A stretch of DNA of 64,000 nucleotides from Enterobacteriaceae bacterium (GTDB lineage Bacteria; Pseudomonadota; Gammaproteobacteria; Enterobacterales; Enterobacteriaceae): contig CABIZV010000008.1 in the NCBI GenBank assembly GCA_902363335.1, positions 218,083 through 282,082 on the forward strand. Direction: 5' to 3'. Positions 16,752 through 24,446 of the stretch are shown here, in pieces. The position numbers and the translations under genes are program-made. The first letter of the stretch is position 1. Each line of letters starts with the position of its first letter. Below the pieces are notes generated by a model. It had not been told where the DNA came from and ran no database searches. It worked only from the letters and a program-made list of their open reading frames with translations.

Positions 16752-18101
16752 CTACCACCTTACCCTGACCTCAAAACCACCCTCAGCGGCATTAGCAAAA
16801 GTAACCCTCATCCCATGTAGCGCCGCAATGCGTTGCACAATCGACAGACCCAGCCCGCTCCCGGTTTCATCCTGCCCCGGTGGACGATAAAAACGCTCGC
16901 CGATGCGCGTCAGCCCTTCCGGGCTGATTCCCGGCCCGTTATCGCGTACGGTGAAGCTACTGCGCTCAAGCGTCACATCTACTATGCTACCAGCCGGGCT
17001 GTAGCGCACGGCATTATCCAGCAGGTTGCGTACCAGTAGGCTTAGCAGCAGCGGTTGCGCGGTGCGGTGCACTTGCTGGGCGTGCAGATGCAGTCGGATT
17101 TCAATCCCCGCCTTTTGCGCCGCATGATAAGCGTCCATCACTGACGATTGCAGCAGATCGTCAAGGTTGACCGTTTGTACATCCGCAAGCTGTTCAAGCG
17201 AGTCGAGGCGGGAGAGGGTGAGCAACTGCTCGACCAGACGCGTTGCGCGGTCAATACCCGCATGCAGTTGGCTAAGCGCTTTACGCTGGCTTTCGGGATC
17301 GTCCTGCGACATCTGCGCAACTTCAGCCTGCACCCGCAGCGCGGTCAGCGGGCTTCTCAGTTCATGGGCGGCATCGGAGGTAAATCGGCGCTCGCGGGAC
17401 ATCATATCGTGGGTGCGGCGGAACAATTGATTGAGCGCATCCAGCAGCGGGCGCACTTCACTGGGGACACCGTGGGTATCCAGTGGATCGACAGCATCGG
17501 GATCGCGCAGGCGGAGCGTCTGGGTCAGCTTTTTCAGCGGCGCTAATTCACGGCTTAGTAGCAGTATCAGCAGTAAAAACATCACCGGCAGGGCAATGAG
17601 CCACGGCGTGAGCTGGCTGGTAATGATATCCAGCGCCATCTCCCGGCGATAATCCCATTCCTGACCGACGACAATCCGGTATTTTTTATCAGCGGTGGTG
17701 AGCCACAAAAAACGCCAGCTATCGTCATCATTGCTAAGATAACCGTCGTCAAAGCCTTCGCGGCGATAGTGATAGGGAATATACGGCCCGTTCTCGCCAT
17801 CATGCATCACCATTTTGCCGTCGGTGGTGTAAATAGCGAAGGCCAGCACGTCATCATCCAGATGCCCGTGTTTAATCTTTTTCGGTGCGCGTATCCACTG
17901 GCGGGAGGTCGACAGGTCGGCAAAATCCATGGCGCTGATACGTTTTGCAAACAGCATTTGCTGGGTATCGAATAGCTTATCGAGCTTGTCGGTCGTCTGC
18001 TTCCAGGCGGTGGCGCTGGCAAAGCACCAGGCGACGGCGGCAAGCAGAATGAAGATCAGCGTCAGGCGAAAACGCAGGCTCAGGCGGCGAAGCAGATTCA
18101 T
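16752..18101 (-). CDS. qseC: QseC sensor histidine kinase
   Basis: This inner-membrane sensor kinase responds to autoinducer-3 and catecholamines and phosphorylates QseB. Its 449 residues are the same length as in E. coli. Two transmembrane segments (about 12-32 and 160-180) bracket a periplasmic domain. HAMP, the H-box (FTSDAAHELRSPLTALR) and the N, G1 and G2 boxes of the ATPase (RNLLDNAVRYSP, VRDNGPGIS, GSGLGLSIVQRI) follow. The ATG overlaps the qseB stop by 4 nt, so the pair is translationally coupled. Confidence 0.96.
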   Translation of the reverse strand: MNLLRRLSLRFRLTLIFILLAAVAWCFASATAWKQTTDKLDKLFDTQQMLFAKRISAMDFADLSTSRQWIRAPKKIKHGHLDDDVLAFAIYTTDGKMVMHDGENGPYIPYHYRREGFDDGYLSNDDDSWRFLWLTTADKKYRIVVGQEWDYRREMALDIITSQLTPWLIALPVMFLLLILLLSRELAPLKKLTQTLRLRDPDAVDPLDTHGVPSEVRPLLDALNQLFRRTHDMMSRERRFTSDAAHELRSPLTALRVQAEVAQMSQDDPESQRKALSQLHAGIDRATRLVEQLLTLSRLDSLEQLADVQTVNLDDLLQSSVMDAYHAAQKAGIEIRLHLHAQQVHRTAQPLLLSLLVRNLLDNAVRYSPAGSIVDVTLERSSFTVRDNGPGISPEGLTRIGERFYRPPGQDETGSGLGLSIVQRIAALHGMRVTFANAAEGGFEVRVRW

Positions 18102-18757
18102 TGGTCACCCAGGGTGTAGCCGATACCGTGAACGGTTCGGATAAAGTGGCTGCCGAGCTTGCGGCGCAGATGATGGACGTGCACTTCAATTGCGTTGCTG
18201 GTGACCTCTTCATCCCAATTATAAAGCTTCTCTTCAATAAGCTTACGCGGCAGCACACGTCCGCTATTACGCAGTAAAAGCTCCAGCAGAGCGAATTCTT
18301 TGGGTTTAAGCGCCAGTGATTCGCCCTCGAGCGTGGCGATTAATTTTGCCGGGTCGAGCTCAACCGCGCCGTGGCGCAGGACGTTACTGGCCTGACCGTG
18401 GGCCCGCCGAATCAGCGCTTCAAGGCGCGCGGCGACCTCAATCAACGCGAAGGGCTTGCAGAGGTAGTCGTCTGCGCCCAGGCGTAACCCTTCTACGCGC
18501 TGGCTTAACGCATCGCGCGCGGTAAGAATTAACACCGGTTCGGCGTGAGATTTCTCCCGCCATTCACGCAGAATATCCAGCCCGTCCATTCCGGGAAGCG
18601 TGAGATCGAGGATTACCGCATCGTACGGCGCACTATAGAGAGCCACTTTTCCCTCTTTGCCGTCGGTAAACCAGTCAATGCTAAAACCCATTTTACCCAG
18701 CCCGGTTTTAATACCGTCACCGATTAATTTGTCGTCTTCTATTAATAGAATGCGCAT
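18098..18757 (-). CDS. qseB: QseB response regulator
   Basis: This 219-residue OmpR/PhoB-family regulator has a receiver domain with phosphoacceptor Asp51 (AVILDLTLPGMDG) and switch residues in LILTARDA. The C-terminal winged helix (NSGRVLPRKLIEEKLYNWDEE, VHVHHLRRKLG) is intact. QseB controls flagellar, virulence and envelope genes and its own operon. It is divergent from ygiW, with a QseB/PmrA-type tandem box between them. Confidence 0.96.
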   Translation of the reverse strand: MRILLIEDDKLIGDGIKTGLGKMGFSIDWFTDGKEGKVALYSAPYDAVILDLTLPGMDGLDILREWREKSHAEPVLILTARDALSQRVEGLRLGADDYLCKPFALIEVAARLEALIRRAHGQASNVLRHGAVELDPAKLIATLEGESLALKPKEFALLELLLRNSGRVLPRKLIEEKLYNWDEEVTSNAIEVHVHHLRRKLGSHFIRTVHGIGYTLGDQ

Positions 18758-18841
18758 CTGACGCTCCTTGCCTGCGGCTATATTCGCTCAGTAAACCGCG
18801 CCAGCACAGGCGCTGTACAGTAAAAATAAATCTTTTTTTCC

Positions 18842-18858
18842 CTTAAGAAGTTGTTAAG
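18842..18858 (+). promoter_or_regulatory. tandem TTAAG box (QseB/PmrA type) in the qseB-ygiW region
   Basis: CTTAAG-AAGTT-GTTAAG is a direct repeat with 5-bp spacing, the architecture of PmrA and QseB sites (YTTAAG-N5-YTTAAG, with one departure, G for Y). The same intergenic region is where QseB acts in E. coli. It lies about 50 bp upstream of ygiW. Confidence 0.65.
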
Positions 18859-18906
18859 AATTGGCATGTGTAATAGGTGTCAGAAACCAAAAAGGGAGAA
18901 CATATC

Positions 18907-19305
18907 ATGAAGAAATTTGCTGCAATCGCTGCCGTTCTGGCTCTGACCTGTGCGCCTGCCTTCGCTGCTAATCAGGGCGGTTTTTCCGGCCCGAGCAGTA
19001 CCACGACTACCTCGCAAAACGGCGGCTTTGTTGGGCCTAACGGAACGGTCACCACCTCCGCTAACGCCAAGTCGATGCGTGATGATGCCTGGGTGACGCT
19101 GCGCGGTAACATTATCGAGCGTATTTCAGACGATCTGTACATCTTTAAAGATGCCAGCGGCACCGTGAATGTGGATATCGACCATAAGCGCTGGAACGGT
19201 CAGACCATCACTCCACAAGACGTAGTAGAAATCCAGGGTGAAGTGGATAAAGACTGGAACTCGGTTGAAATCGACGTTAAGCAGATCCGCAAAGTGAATC
19301 CGTAA
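18907..19305 (+). CDS. ygiW: YgiW, periplasmic OB-fold (BOF) stress protein
   Basis: This small periplasmic protein of about 132 residues has a clear signal peptide (MKKFAAIAAVLALTCAPAFA) and one bacterial OB-fold domain (DAWVTLRGNIIERISDDLYIFKD to VEIDVKQIRKVNP). ATG 18907 is preferred to an upstream start because AGGGAGAA is well spaced and the signal peptide begins there. In E. coli, YgiW (also called VisP in Salmonella) is linked to stress resistance and the QseBC regulon, and the divergent layout is conserved. Confidence 0.94.
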   Translation: MKKFAAIAAVLALTCAPAFAANQGGFSGPSSTTTTSQNGGFVGPNGTVTTSANAKSMRDDAWVTLRGNIIERISDDLYIFKDASGTVNVDIDHKRWNGQTITPQDVVEIQGEVDKDWNSVEIDVKQIRKVNP

Positions 19306-19345
19306 TACCGCCAATGCTGCGCAAAAACGTGTAGCATCTGCCAGC

Positions 19346-19393
19346 AAAGACCGGGACATTGCTCATCGTAAGCGGTGTCCTGGTCTTTTTGTT
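19346..19393 (+). terminator. terminator after ygiW
   Basis: AAAGACCGGGACA (19346-19358) pairs with TGTCCTGGTCTTT (19376-19388) with one wobble, followed by a T-rich run. Confidence 0.85.
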
Positions 19394-19536
19394 TCTGTAA
19401 CCCTCTGAAAATGACTGTTGTGTTAACGATTTTCACAGCTGGCTCACGCCCTGTGACTCAGAACGTGAGATAGGGTATTATCTGCGGCAATATTGCCGTC
19501 CGTACGGTCAGCATGCAGATTGAGGATCCCCAGTTA

Positions 19537-21795
19537 ATGAGCGATATGGCAGAGCGCCTTGCGCTACATGAATTCACGGAAAACGCCTACTTAAACTATT
19601 CCATGTACGTCATCATGGACAGGGCGTTGCCGTTTATTGGCGATGGTTTGAAGCCGGTACAGCGCCGCATCGTGTATGCGATGTCAGAGCTGGGGCTGAA
19701 CGCCAGTGCTAAATTTAAAAAATCCGCCCGAACCGTCGGCGACGTATTGGGTAAGTACCACCCGCACGGCGATAGCGCCTGCTATGAAGCGATGGTACTG
19801 ATGGCGCAGCCGTTCTCCTACCGTTATCCACTGGTGGATGGCCAGGGGAACTGGGGGGCGCCGGACGATCCGAAGTCATTCGCCGCAATGCGTTATACCG
19901 AATCGCGTCTGTCAAAGTACGCTGAACTGCTGTTAAGCGAATTGGGTCAGGGCACCGCCGATTGGGCGCCGAACTTCGATGGTACGTTGCAGGAGCCGAA
20001 AATGCTGCCTGCGCGTCTGCCGAACATCCTGCTGAACGGCACTACCGGGATTGCCGTGGGTATGGCGACGGACATTCCGCCGCACAACCTGCGCGAAGTG
20101 GCGAAAGCGGCAATTACGCTGATTGAAAAACCGCAGACGACCCTCGATGACCTGCTGGATATCGTGCAGGGGCCGGACTACCCGACCGAAGCGGAAATCA
20201 TCACGCCTCGCGCGGAAATCCGCAAAATTTACCAGAACGGCCGCGGCTCGGTGCGTATGCGCGCGGTGTGGCATAAAGAGGACGGCGCGGTGGTGATTAC
20301 CGCGCTGCCGCATCAGGTTTCCGGTGCCAAGGTGCTGGAGCAGATTGCGGCGCAGATGCGCAATAAAAAGCTGCCGATGGTTGATGACCTGCGCGACGAG
20401 TCAGACCACGAGAACCCGACGCGTCTGGTGATCGTGCCGCGTTCTAATCGTGTGGATATGGAACCGGTGATGAACCACCTGTTCGTCACCACCGACTTAG
20501 AAAAAAGCTACCGCATTAACCTGAACATGATCGGTCTTGATGGTCGTCCGGCGGTGAAAAATCTGCTGGAGATCCTCACCGAATGGCTGGCATTCCGCCG
20601 TGACACGGTGCGTCGTCGCCTGAACTACCGTCTGGAAAAAGTGCTCAAACGCCTGCATATCCTCGAAGGTTTGCTGGTGGCGTTCCTCAACATTGATGAA
20701 GTGATTGAGATAATCCGCAGCGAAGATGAGCCCAAGCCCGCGCTGATGTCGCGTTTTGGTATCAGCGAAACCCAGGCGGAAGCGATCCTTGAGCTGAAAT
20801 TACGCCACCTCGCCAAGCTCGAAGAAGTGAAGATCCGCGGTGAGCAGGATGAGTTAGCCAAAGAGCGCGATCGCCTGCAAGCGATCCTCGCCTCTGAGCG
20901 CAAAATGAGTAACCTGCTGAAGAAAGAGCTGCAGGCTGATTCTGATGCGTTCGGCGATGACCGTCGTTCGCCGCTGCGTGAGCGTGAAGAAGCGAAAGCC
21001 ATGAGCGATCACGACATGCTGCCGTCTGAGCCGGTGACTATCGTGCTGTCGCAGATGGGCTGGGTGCGTAGCGCGAAAGGCCATGATATTGATGCCCAGG
21101 GCTTAAGCTACAAATCGGGCGATAGCTGGAAGGCGTCGGTGAAAGGCAAGAGCAATCAGCCGGTGGTGTTTGTCGACACAACCGGACGCAGCTATGCCAT
21201 CGATCCGATTACGTTGCCTTCCGCACGCGGGCAGGGCGAGCCGTTAACCGGCAAGCTGACGCTGCCGCCGGGTGCGACGGTCGAGCATATGCTGATGGAA
21301 AGCGACGACCAGAAATTGCTGTTGGCCTCCGACGCGGGTTACGGTTTCCTGTGTACCTTCAACGATTTGGTTGCGCGTAACCGTGCGGGCAAAGCGCTGA
21401 TTTCGCTACCTGAGAATGCCAATGTGATGCCGCCGCTGGTGGTTGAAGACGAATCTGATATGCTGCTGGCGATAACCCAGGCGGGACGGATGTTGATGTT
21501 CCCGCTGAGCGATTTACCGCAGCTCTCGAAAGGTAAAGGGAATAAGATTATCAACATTCCATCGGCGGAAGCCGCAAGCGGTGTTGATAGCCTGGCGCAC
21601 CTCTATATTCTCCCGCCACAAAGCACGCTAACCTTCCACGTCGGTAAACGTAAGATTAAACTGCGTCCGGAAGAGTTGCAGAAAGTGACGGGTGAGCGGG
21701 GTCGCCGCGGAACGCTGATGCGCGGTCTGCAAAAAATTGACCGCGTTGAGATTGATTCGCCGAAGCGCGCCCACACGGGCGACAGCGAAGAGTAA
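19537..21795 (+). CDS. parC: DNA topoisomerase IV subunit A
   Basis: ParC is the DNA-cleaving subunit of topoisomerase IV. It has 752 residues from MSDMAERLALHEF, the E. coli start; a longer frame reaches back 8 codons but has no homology reason. The active-site Tyr120 lies in AAMRYTESRLS. In the quinolone-resistance region (HGDSACYEA) Ser80 and Glu84 are wild type, so no classical resistance change is present. The C-terminal beta-pinwheel follows. ygiS, which lies between parC and plsC in E. coli, is absent. Confidence 0.98.
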   Translation: MSDMAERLALHEFTENAYLNYSMYVIMDRALPFIGDGLKPVQRRIVYAMSELGLNASAKFKKSARTVGDVLGKYHPHGDSACYEAMVLMAQPFSYRYPLVDGQGNWGAPDDPKSFAAMRYTESRLSKYAELLLSELGQGTADWAPNFDGTLQEPKMLPARLPNILLNGTTGIAVGMATDIPPHNLREVAKAAITLIEKPQTTLDDLLDIVQGPDYPTEAEIITPRAEIRKIYQNGRGSVRMRAVWHKEDGAVVITALPHQVSGAKVLEQIAAQMRNKKLPMVDDLRDESDHENPTRLVIVPRSNRVDMEPVMNHLFVTTDLEKSYRINLNMIGLDGRPAVKNLLEILTEWLAFRRDTVRRRLNYRLEKVLKRLHILEGLLVAFLNIDEVIEIIRSEDEPKPALMSRFGISETQAEAILELKLRHLAKLEEVKIRGEQDELAKERDRLQAILASERKMSNLLKKELQADSDAFGDDRRSPLREREEAKAMSDHDMLPSEPVTIVLSQMGWVRSAKGHDIDAQGLSYKSGDSWKASVKGKSNQPVVFVDTTGRSYAIDPITLPSARGQGEPLTGKLTLPPGATVEHMLMESDDQKLLLASDAGYGFLCTFNDLVARNRAGKALISLPENANVMPPLVVEDESDMLLAITQAGRMLMFPLSDLPQLSKGKGNKIINIPSAEAASGVDSLAHLYILPPQSTLTFHVGKRKIKLRPEELQKVTGERGRRGTLMRGLQKIDRVEIDSPKRAHTGDSEE

Positions 21796-21802
21796 TCTTT
21801 CG

Positions 21803-21822
21803 CCCCCGCCGTCAGGCGGGGG
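21803..21822 (+). terminator. GC-rich hairpin after parC
   Basis: CCCCCGCC and GGCGGGGG form an 8-bp stem with a GTCA tetraloop, 8 nt past the parC stop. There is no T-run, so it may be a factor-dependent terminator or a 3'-end stabiliser. Confidence 0.55.
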
Positions 21823-22022
21823 AAATAAATGGAGTCGATAAAACCGTTGTTAATTCGGCGATTGCGATTAACAATACCCTTTTGCAGGGGTCTGCAAGTA
21901 ACAAAGCCCTATCCGGTCTCTATATGCCCCGTTTGTCGTCTATGGTAAGGATGCGTATTGCGCGTTCGTCATCGCCATCGCAAGGGGTACAATTCTAAGC
22001 GGTACAGGGTTCAGAGGACGCT

Positions 22023-22760
22023 ATGCTATCAATTTTACGTATAATCATTGTTGTCATTTATTGCATTCTGGTATGCATTTTTGGCTGTATCTATTGCCTG
22101 TTCAGCCCGCGCAATCCAAAACATGTTTCTACCTTTGGCCGTATGTTTGGCCGGATGGCACCTATTTTTGGTCTTAAGGTCGAAACCCGCAAGCCGGAGG
22201 ATGCTGAAAGCTACGGCAACGCCATCTACATTGCGAACCACCAGAACAACTACGACATGGTGACCGCTGCCAATATCGTGCAGCCGCCAACGGTCACGGT
22301 CGGTAAAAAGAGCCTGGTGTGGATCCCATTCTTCGGTCAGATTTACTGGCTAACCGGCAACCTGCTCATTGACCGTAACAACCGTGCGGCAGCCCACAGC
22401 ACTATCGCCCAGGTCGTTAAATCGTTTAAGACTCGCAAGATCTCATTTTGGATGTTCCCGGAAGGGACGCGAAGCCGCGGTCGGGGGCTACTGCCGTTTA
22501 AAACCGGTGCGTTTCATGCGGCCATTGCGGCGGGCGTGCCGATTATTCCGGTCTGTGTTTCAAACACCTCGAATAAGATCAAACTCAACCGCTGGAATAA
22601 CGGTCTGGTGATTGTTGAAATGCTGCCACCGATTGATACCAGCGCCTGGAGCAAAGACCAGGTCCGTGATTTAGCGAAGCACTGCCGTGAAGTCATGAAG
22701 GATAAAATCGCCGAACTGGATCAGGAAGTGGCCCAGCGAGAGTCTGCCGGTAAAGTGTAA
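22023..22760 (+). CDS. plsC: 1-acyl-sn-glycerol-3-phosphate acyltransferase PlsC
   Basis: PlsC acylates lysophosphatidic acid to phosphatidic acid at the inner membrane. The 245-residue protein has an N-terminal transmembrane helix (LRIIIVVIYCILVCIFGCIY), the catalytic HX4D motif (NHQNNYD), the FPEGTRSRG block and the substrate motif VPIIPVCVSN. It precedes ftsP by about 100 bp, as in E. coli. Confidence 0.97.
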   Translation: MLSILRIIIVVIYCILVCIFGCIYCLFSPRNPKHVSTFGRMFGRMAPIFGLKVETRKPEDAESYGNAIYIANHQNNYDMVTAANIVQPPTVTVGKKSLVWIPFFGQIYWLTGNLLIDRNNRAAAHSTIAQVVKSFKTRKISFWMFPEGTRSRGRGLLPFKTGAFHAAIAAGVPIIPVCVSNTSNKIKLNRWNNGLVIVEMLPPIDTSAWSKDQVRDLAKHCREVMKDKIAELDQEVAQRESAGKV

Positions 22761-22857
22761 AAACGCCCCACGACGTGGGCTGTACCTGCGTCGTATGCTG
22801 TTTTGCTGTTGGGAAAGTGATTTCCTCTTTTGATTTGTCAGTTTTGATGGAGCTTAT

Positions 22858-24270
22858 ATGTCACTCAGTCGGCGTCAGTTTATTCAGGCTTCGGGCGTTG
22901 CGCTTTGCGCAGGTTCTGTGCCGCTGAGCGCTCGGGCCGCCGGCAAACAGCCCGTGCTGCCGGTGCCTCCGCTGCTGGAGTCTCGCCGTGGACAGCCGCT
23001 TTTCTTGACGATGCAGCGGGCGCACTGGTCCTTTACAGAAGGTACCCGCGCGAACGTCTGGGGTATCAACGGCCGCTATCTGGGGCCGACTATCCGCGTC
23101 TGGAAAGGTGATGACGTTAAGCTCATCTACAGCAATCGACTGACTGAAAATGTCGCTATGACCATACGCGGCTTGCAGGTGCCTGGCCCGCTGATTGGCG
23201 GCGCGGCGCGCATGATGTCGCCGAACGCCGACTGGGCGCCGGTGTTGCCGATTCGCCAGAGTGCCTCAACGCTTTGGTATCAGGCCAATACACCAAACCA
23301 TATGGCGCAGCAGGTTTATAACGGCCTGGCGGGCATGTGGTTAATTGAAGATGAAGTGAGTAAGTCCTTACCCTTCCCAAATCATTACGGCGTCGATGAC
23401 TTCCCGGTGATTATCCAGGACAAGCGTCTGGATAACTTCGGCACGCCGGTATACGACGAACCGGGCAGCGGCGGTTTTGTTGGCGATACGCTGCTGGTCA
23501 ACGGCGTTCAGGGGCCATATGTAGAAGTCTCGCGCGGTTGGGTGCGCCTGCGTCTGCTCAATGCCTCCAACTCGCGGCGTTATTTACTGCAAATGAGTGA
23601 TGGGCGCGCGCTGCACGTTATCTCAAGCGATCAGGGTTTACTGCCAGCGCCCGTTTCGGCCACGCAGATCTCACTGGCGCCGGGCGAACGCCGGGAAGTG
23701 CTGGTGGATATGACCAACGGCGATGAGGTGTCGATAACCTGCGGGGAGTCGGCAAGCATCATGGAACGGATACGTGGATTCTTCGAGCCCTCAAGTATTC
23801 TTATCTCGACGCTGGTGCTGACCCTGCGTCCGACGGGGTTGCTGCCGCTCGTGACCGATAACTTACCGATGCGCATATTGCCGGCTGAAATCCTCGGCGG
23901 CACGCCAATTCGCAGCCGCGATATCATGCTGGGCGACGACCCGGGCATTAATGGTCAGCTGTGGGATCCGCAGCGTATTGATATCACCGCCCAGCAGGGA
24001 ACCTGGGAGCGCTGGACGGTTCGCGCCGATGCGCCGCAGTCATTCCACATTGAAGGAGTGATGTTCCAGGTTCGCAACGTGAACGGCGCAACGCCAATGC
24101 CGGAAGACCGGGGCTGGAAAGATACGGTGTGGGTAGACGGTCAGGTTGAGCTGCTGGTGTATTACGCTCAGCCATCCTGGCCACACTTCCCGTTCCAGTA
24201 CTCCAGCCAGACGCTGGAGCTGGCCGACCGGGGTTCTATTGGGCAGATTCTGGTGAACCCCGCGCCGTAA
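22858..24270 (+). CDS. ftsP: FtsP (SufI) cell-division protein
   Basis: This periplasmic multicopper-oxidase-fold protein stabilises the divisome under stress. The N-terminus MSLSRRQFIQASGVAL carries a twin-arginine (Tat) signal with the SRRQFI motif and a cleavage region at SARA. Its 470 residues comprise three cupredoxin-like domains. The copper-binding His clusters of true oxidases are not evident, as known for this family. It matches E. coli FtsP along its length. Confidence 0.96.
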   Translation: MSLSRRQFIQASGVALCAGSVPLSARAAGKQPVLPVPPLLESRRGQPLFLTMQRAHWSFTEGTRANVWGINGRYLGPTIRVWKGDDVKLIYSNRLTENVAMTIRGLQVPGPLIGGAARMMSPNADWAPVLPIRQSASTLWYQANTPNHMAQQVYNGLAGMWLIEDEVSKSLPFPNHYGVDDFPVIIQDKRLDNFGTPVYDEPGSGGFVGDTLLVNGVQGPYVEVSRGWVRLRLLNASNSRRYLLQMSDGRALHVISSDQGLLPAPVSATQISLAPGERREVLVDMTNGDEVSITCGESASIMERIRGFFEPSSILISTLVLTLRPTGLLPLVTDNLPMRILPAEILGGTPIRSRDIMLGDDPGINGQLWDPQRIDITAQQGTWERWTVRADAPQSFHIEGVMFQVRNVNGATPMPEDRGWKDTVWVDGQVELLVYYAQPSWPHFPFQYSSQTLELADRGSIGQILVNPAP

Positions 24271-24280
24271 TTGAGAACTT

Positions 24281-24352
24281 CCCCGCGTCGCTACGCTTGG
24301 CCGGGGTACGAATATAACGGTAGCCCGGCCAAGCGCAGCGACGCCGGGACTC
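24281..24352. repeat. inverted repeat of a second palindromic family
   Basis: CCCCGCGTCGCTACGCTTGGCC (24281-24302, approximately) is mirrored by GGCCAAGCGCAGCGACGC further on, with TACCGTTATATTCGTA-like spacer. It differs from classic REP. Related pieces (GCGTCGCTGCGCTCGGCC, GGCGCTGACGCACC) occur at about 31185 and 41680. Confidence 0.6.
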
Positions 24353-24446
24353 ACTCCGCGTTAAAAATTCCCACTTCATTAGTCAGGCGAACGGGCTTAT
24401 AATCCCCGACCTTTGATTATTTTTTTACCATTTTTTTGGAAGCATA

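Noticed and set aside
19513..19536. Upstream start of parC adding eight residues
   Set aside because: Homology to E. coli ParC begins exactly at MSDMAERL.
19770..19800. Quinolone-resistance substitutions in parC
   Set aside because: Ser80 and Glu84 are the wild-type residues.
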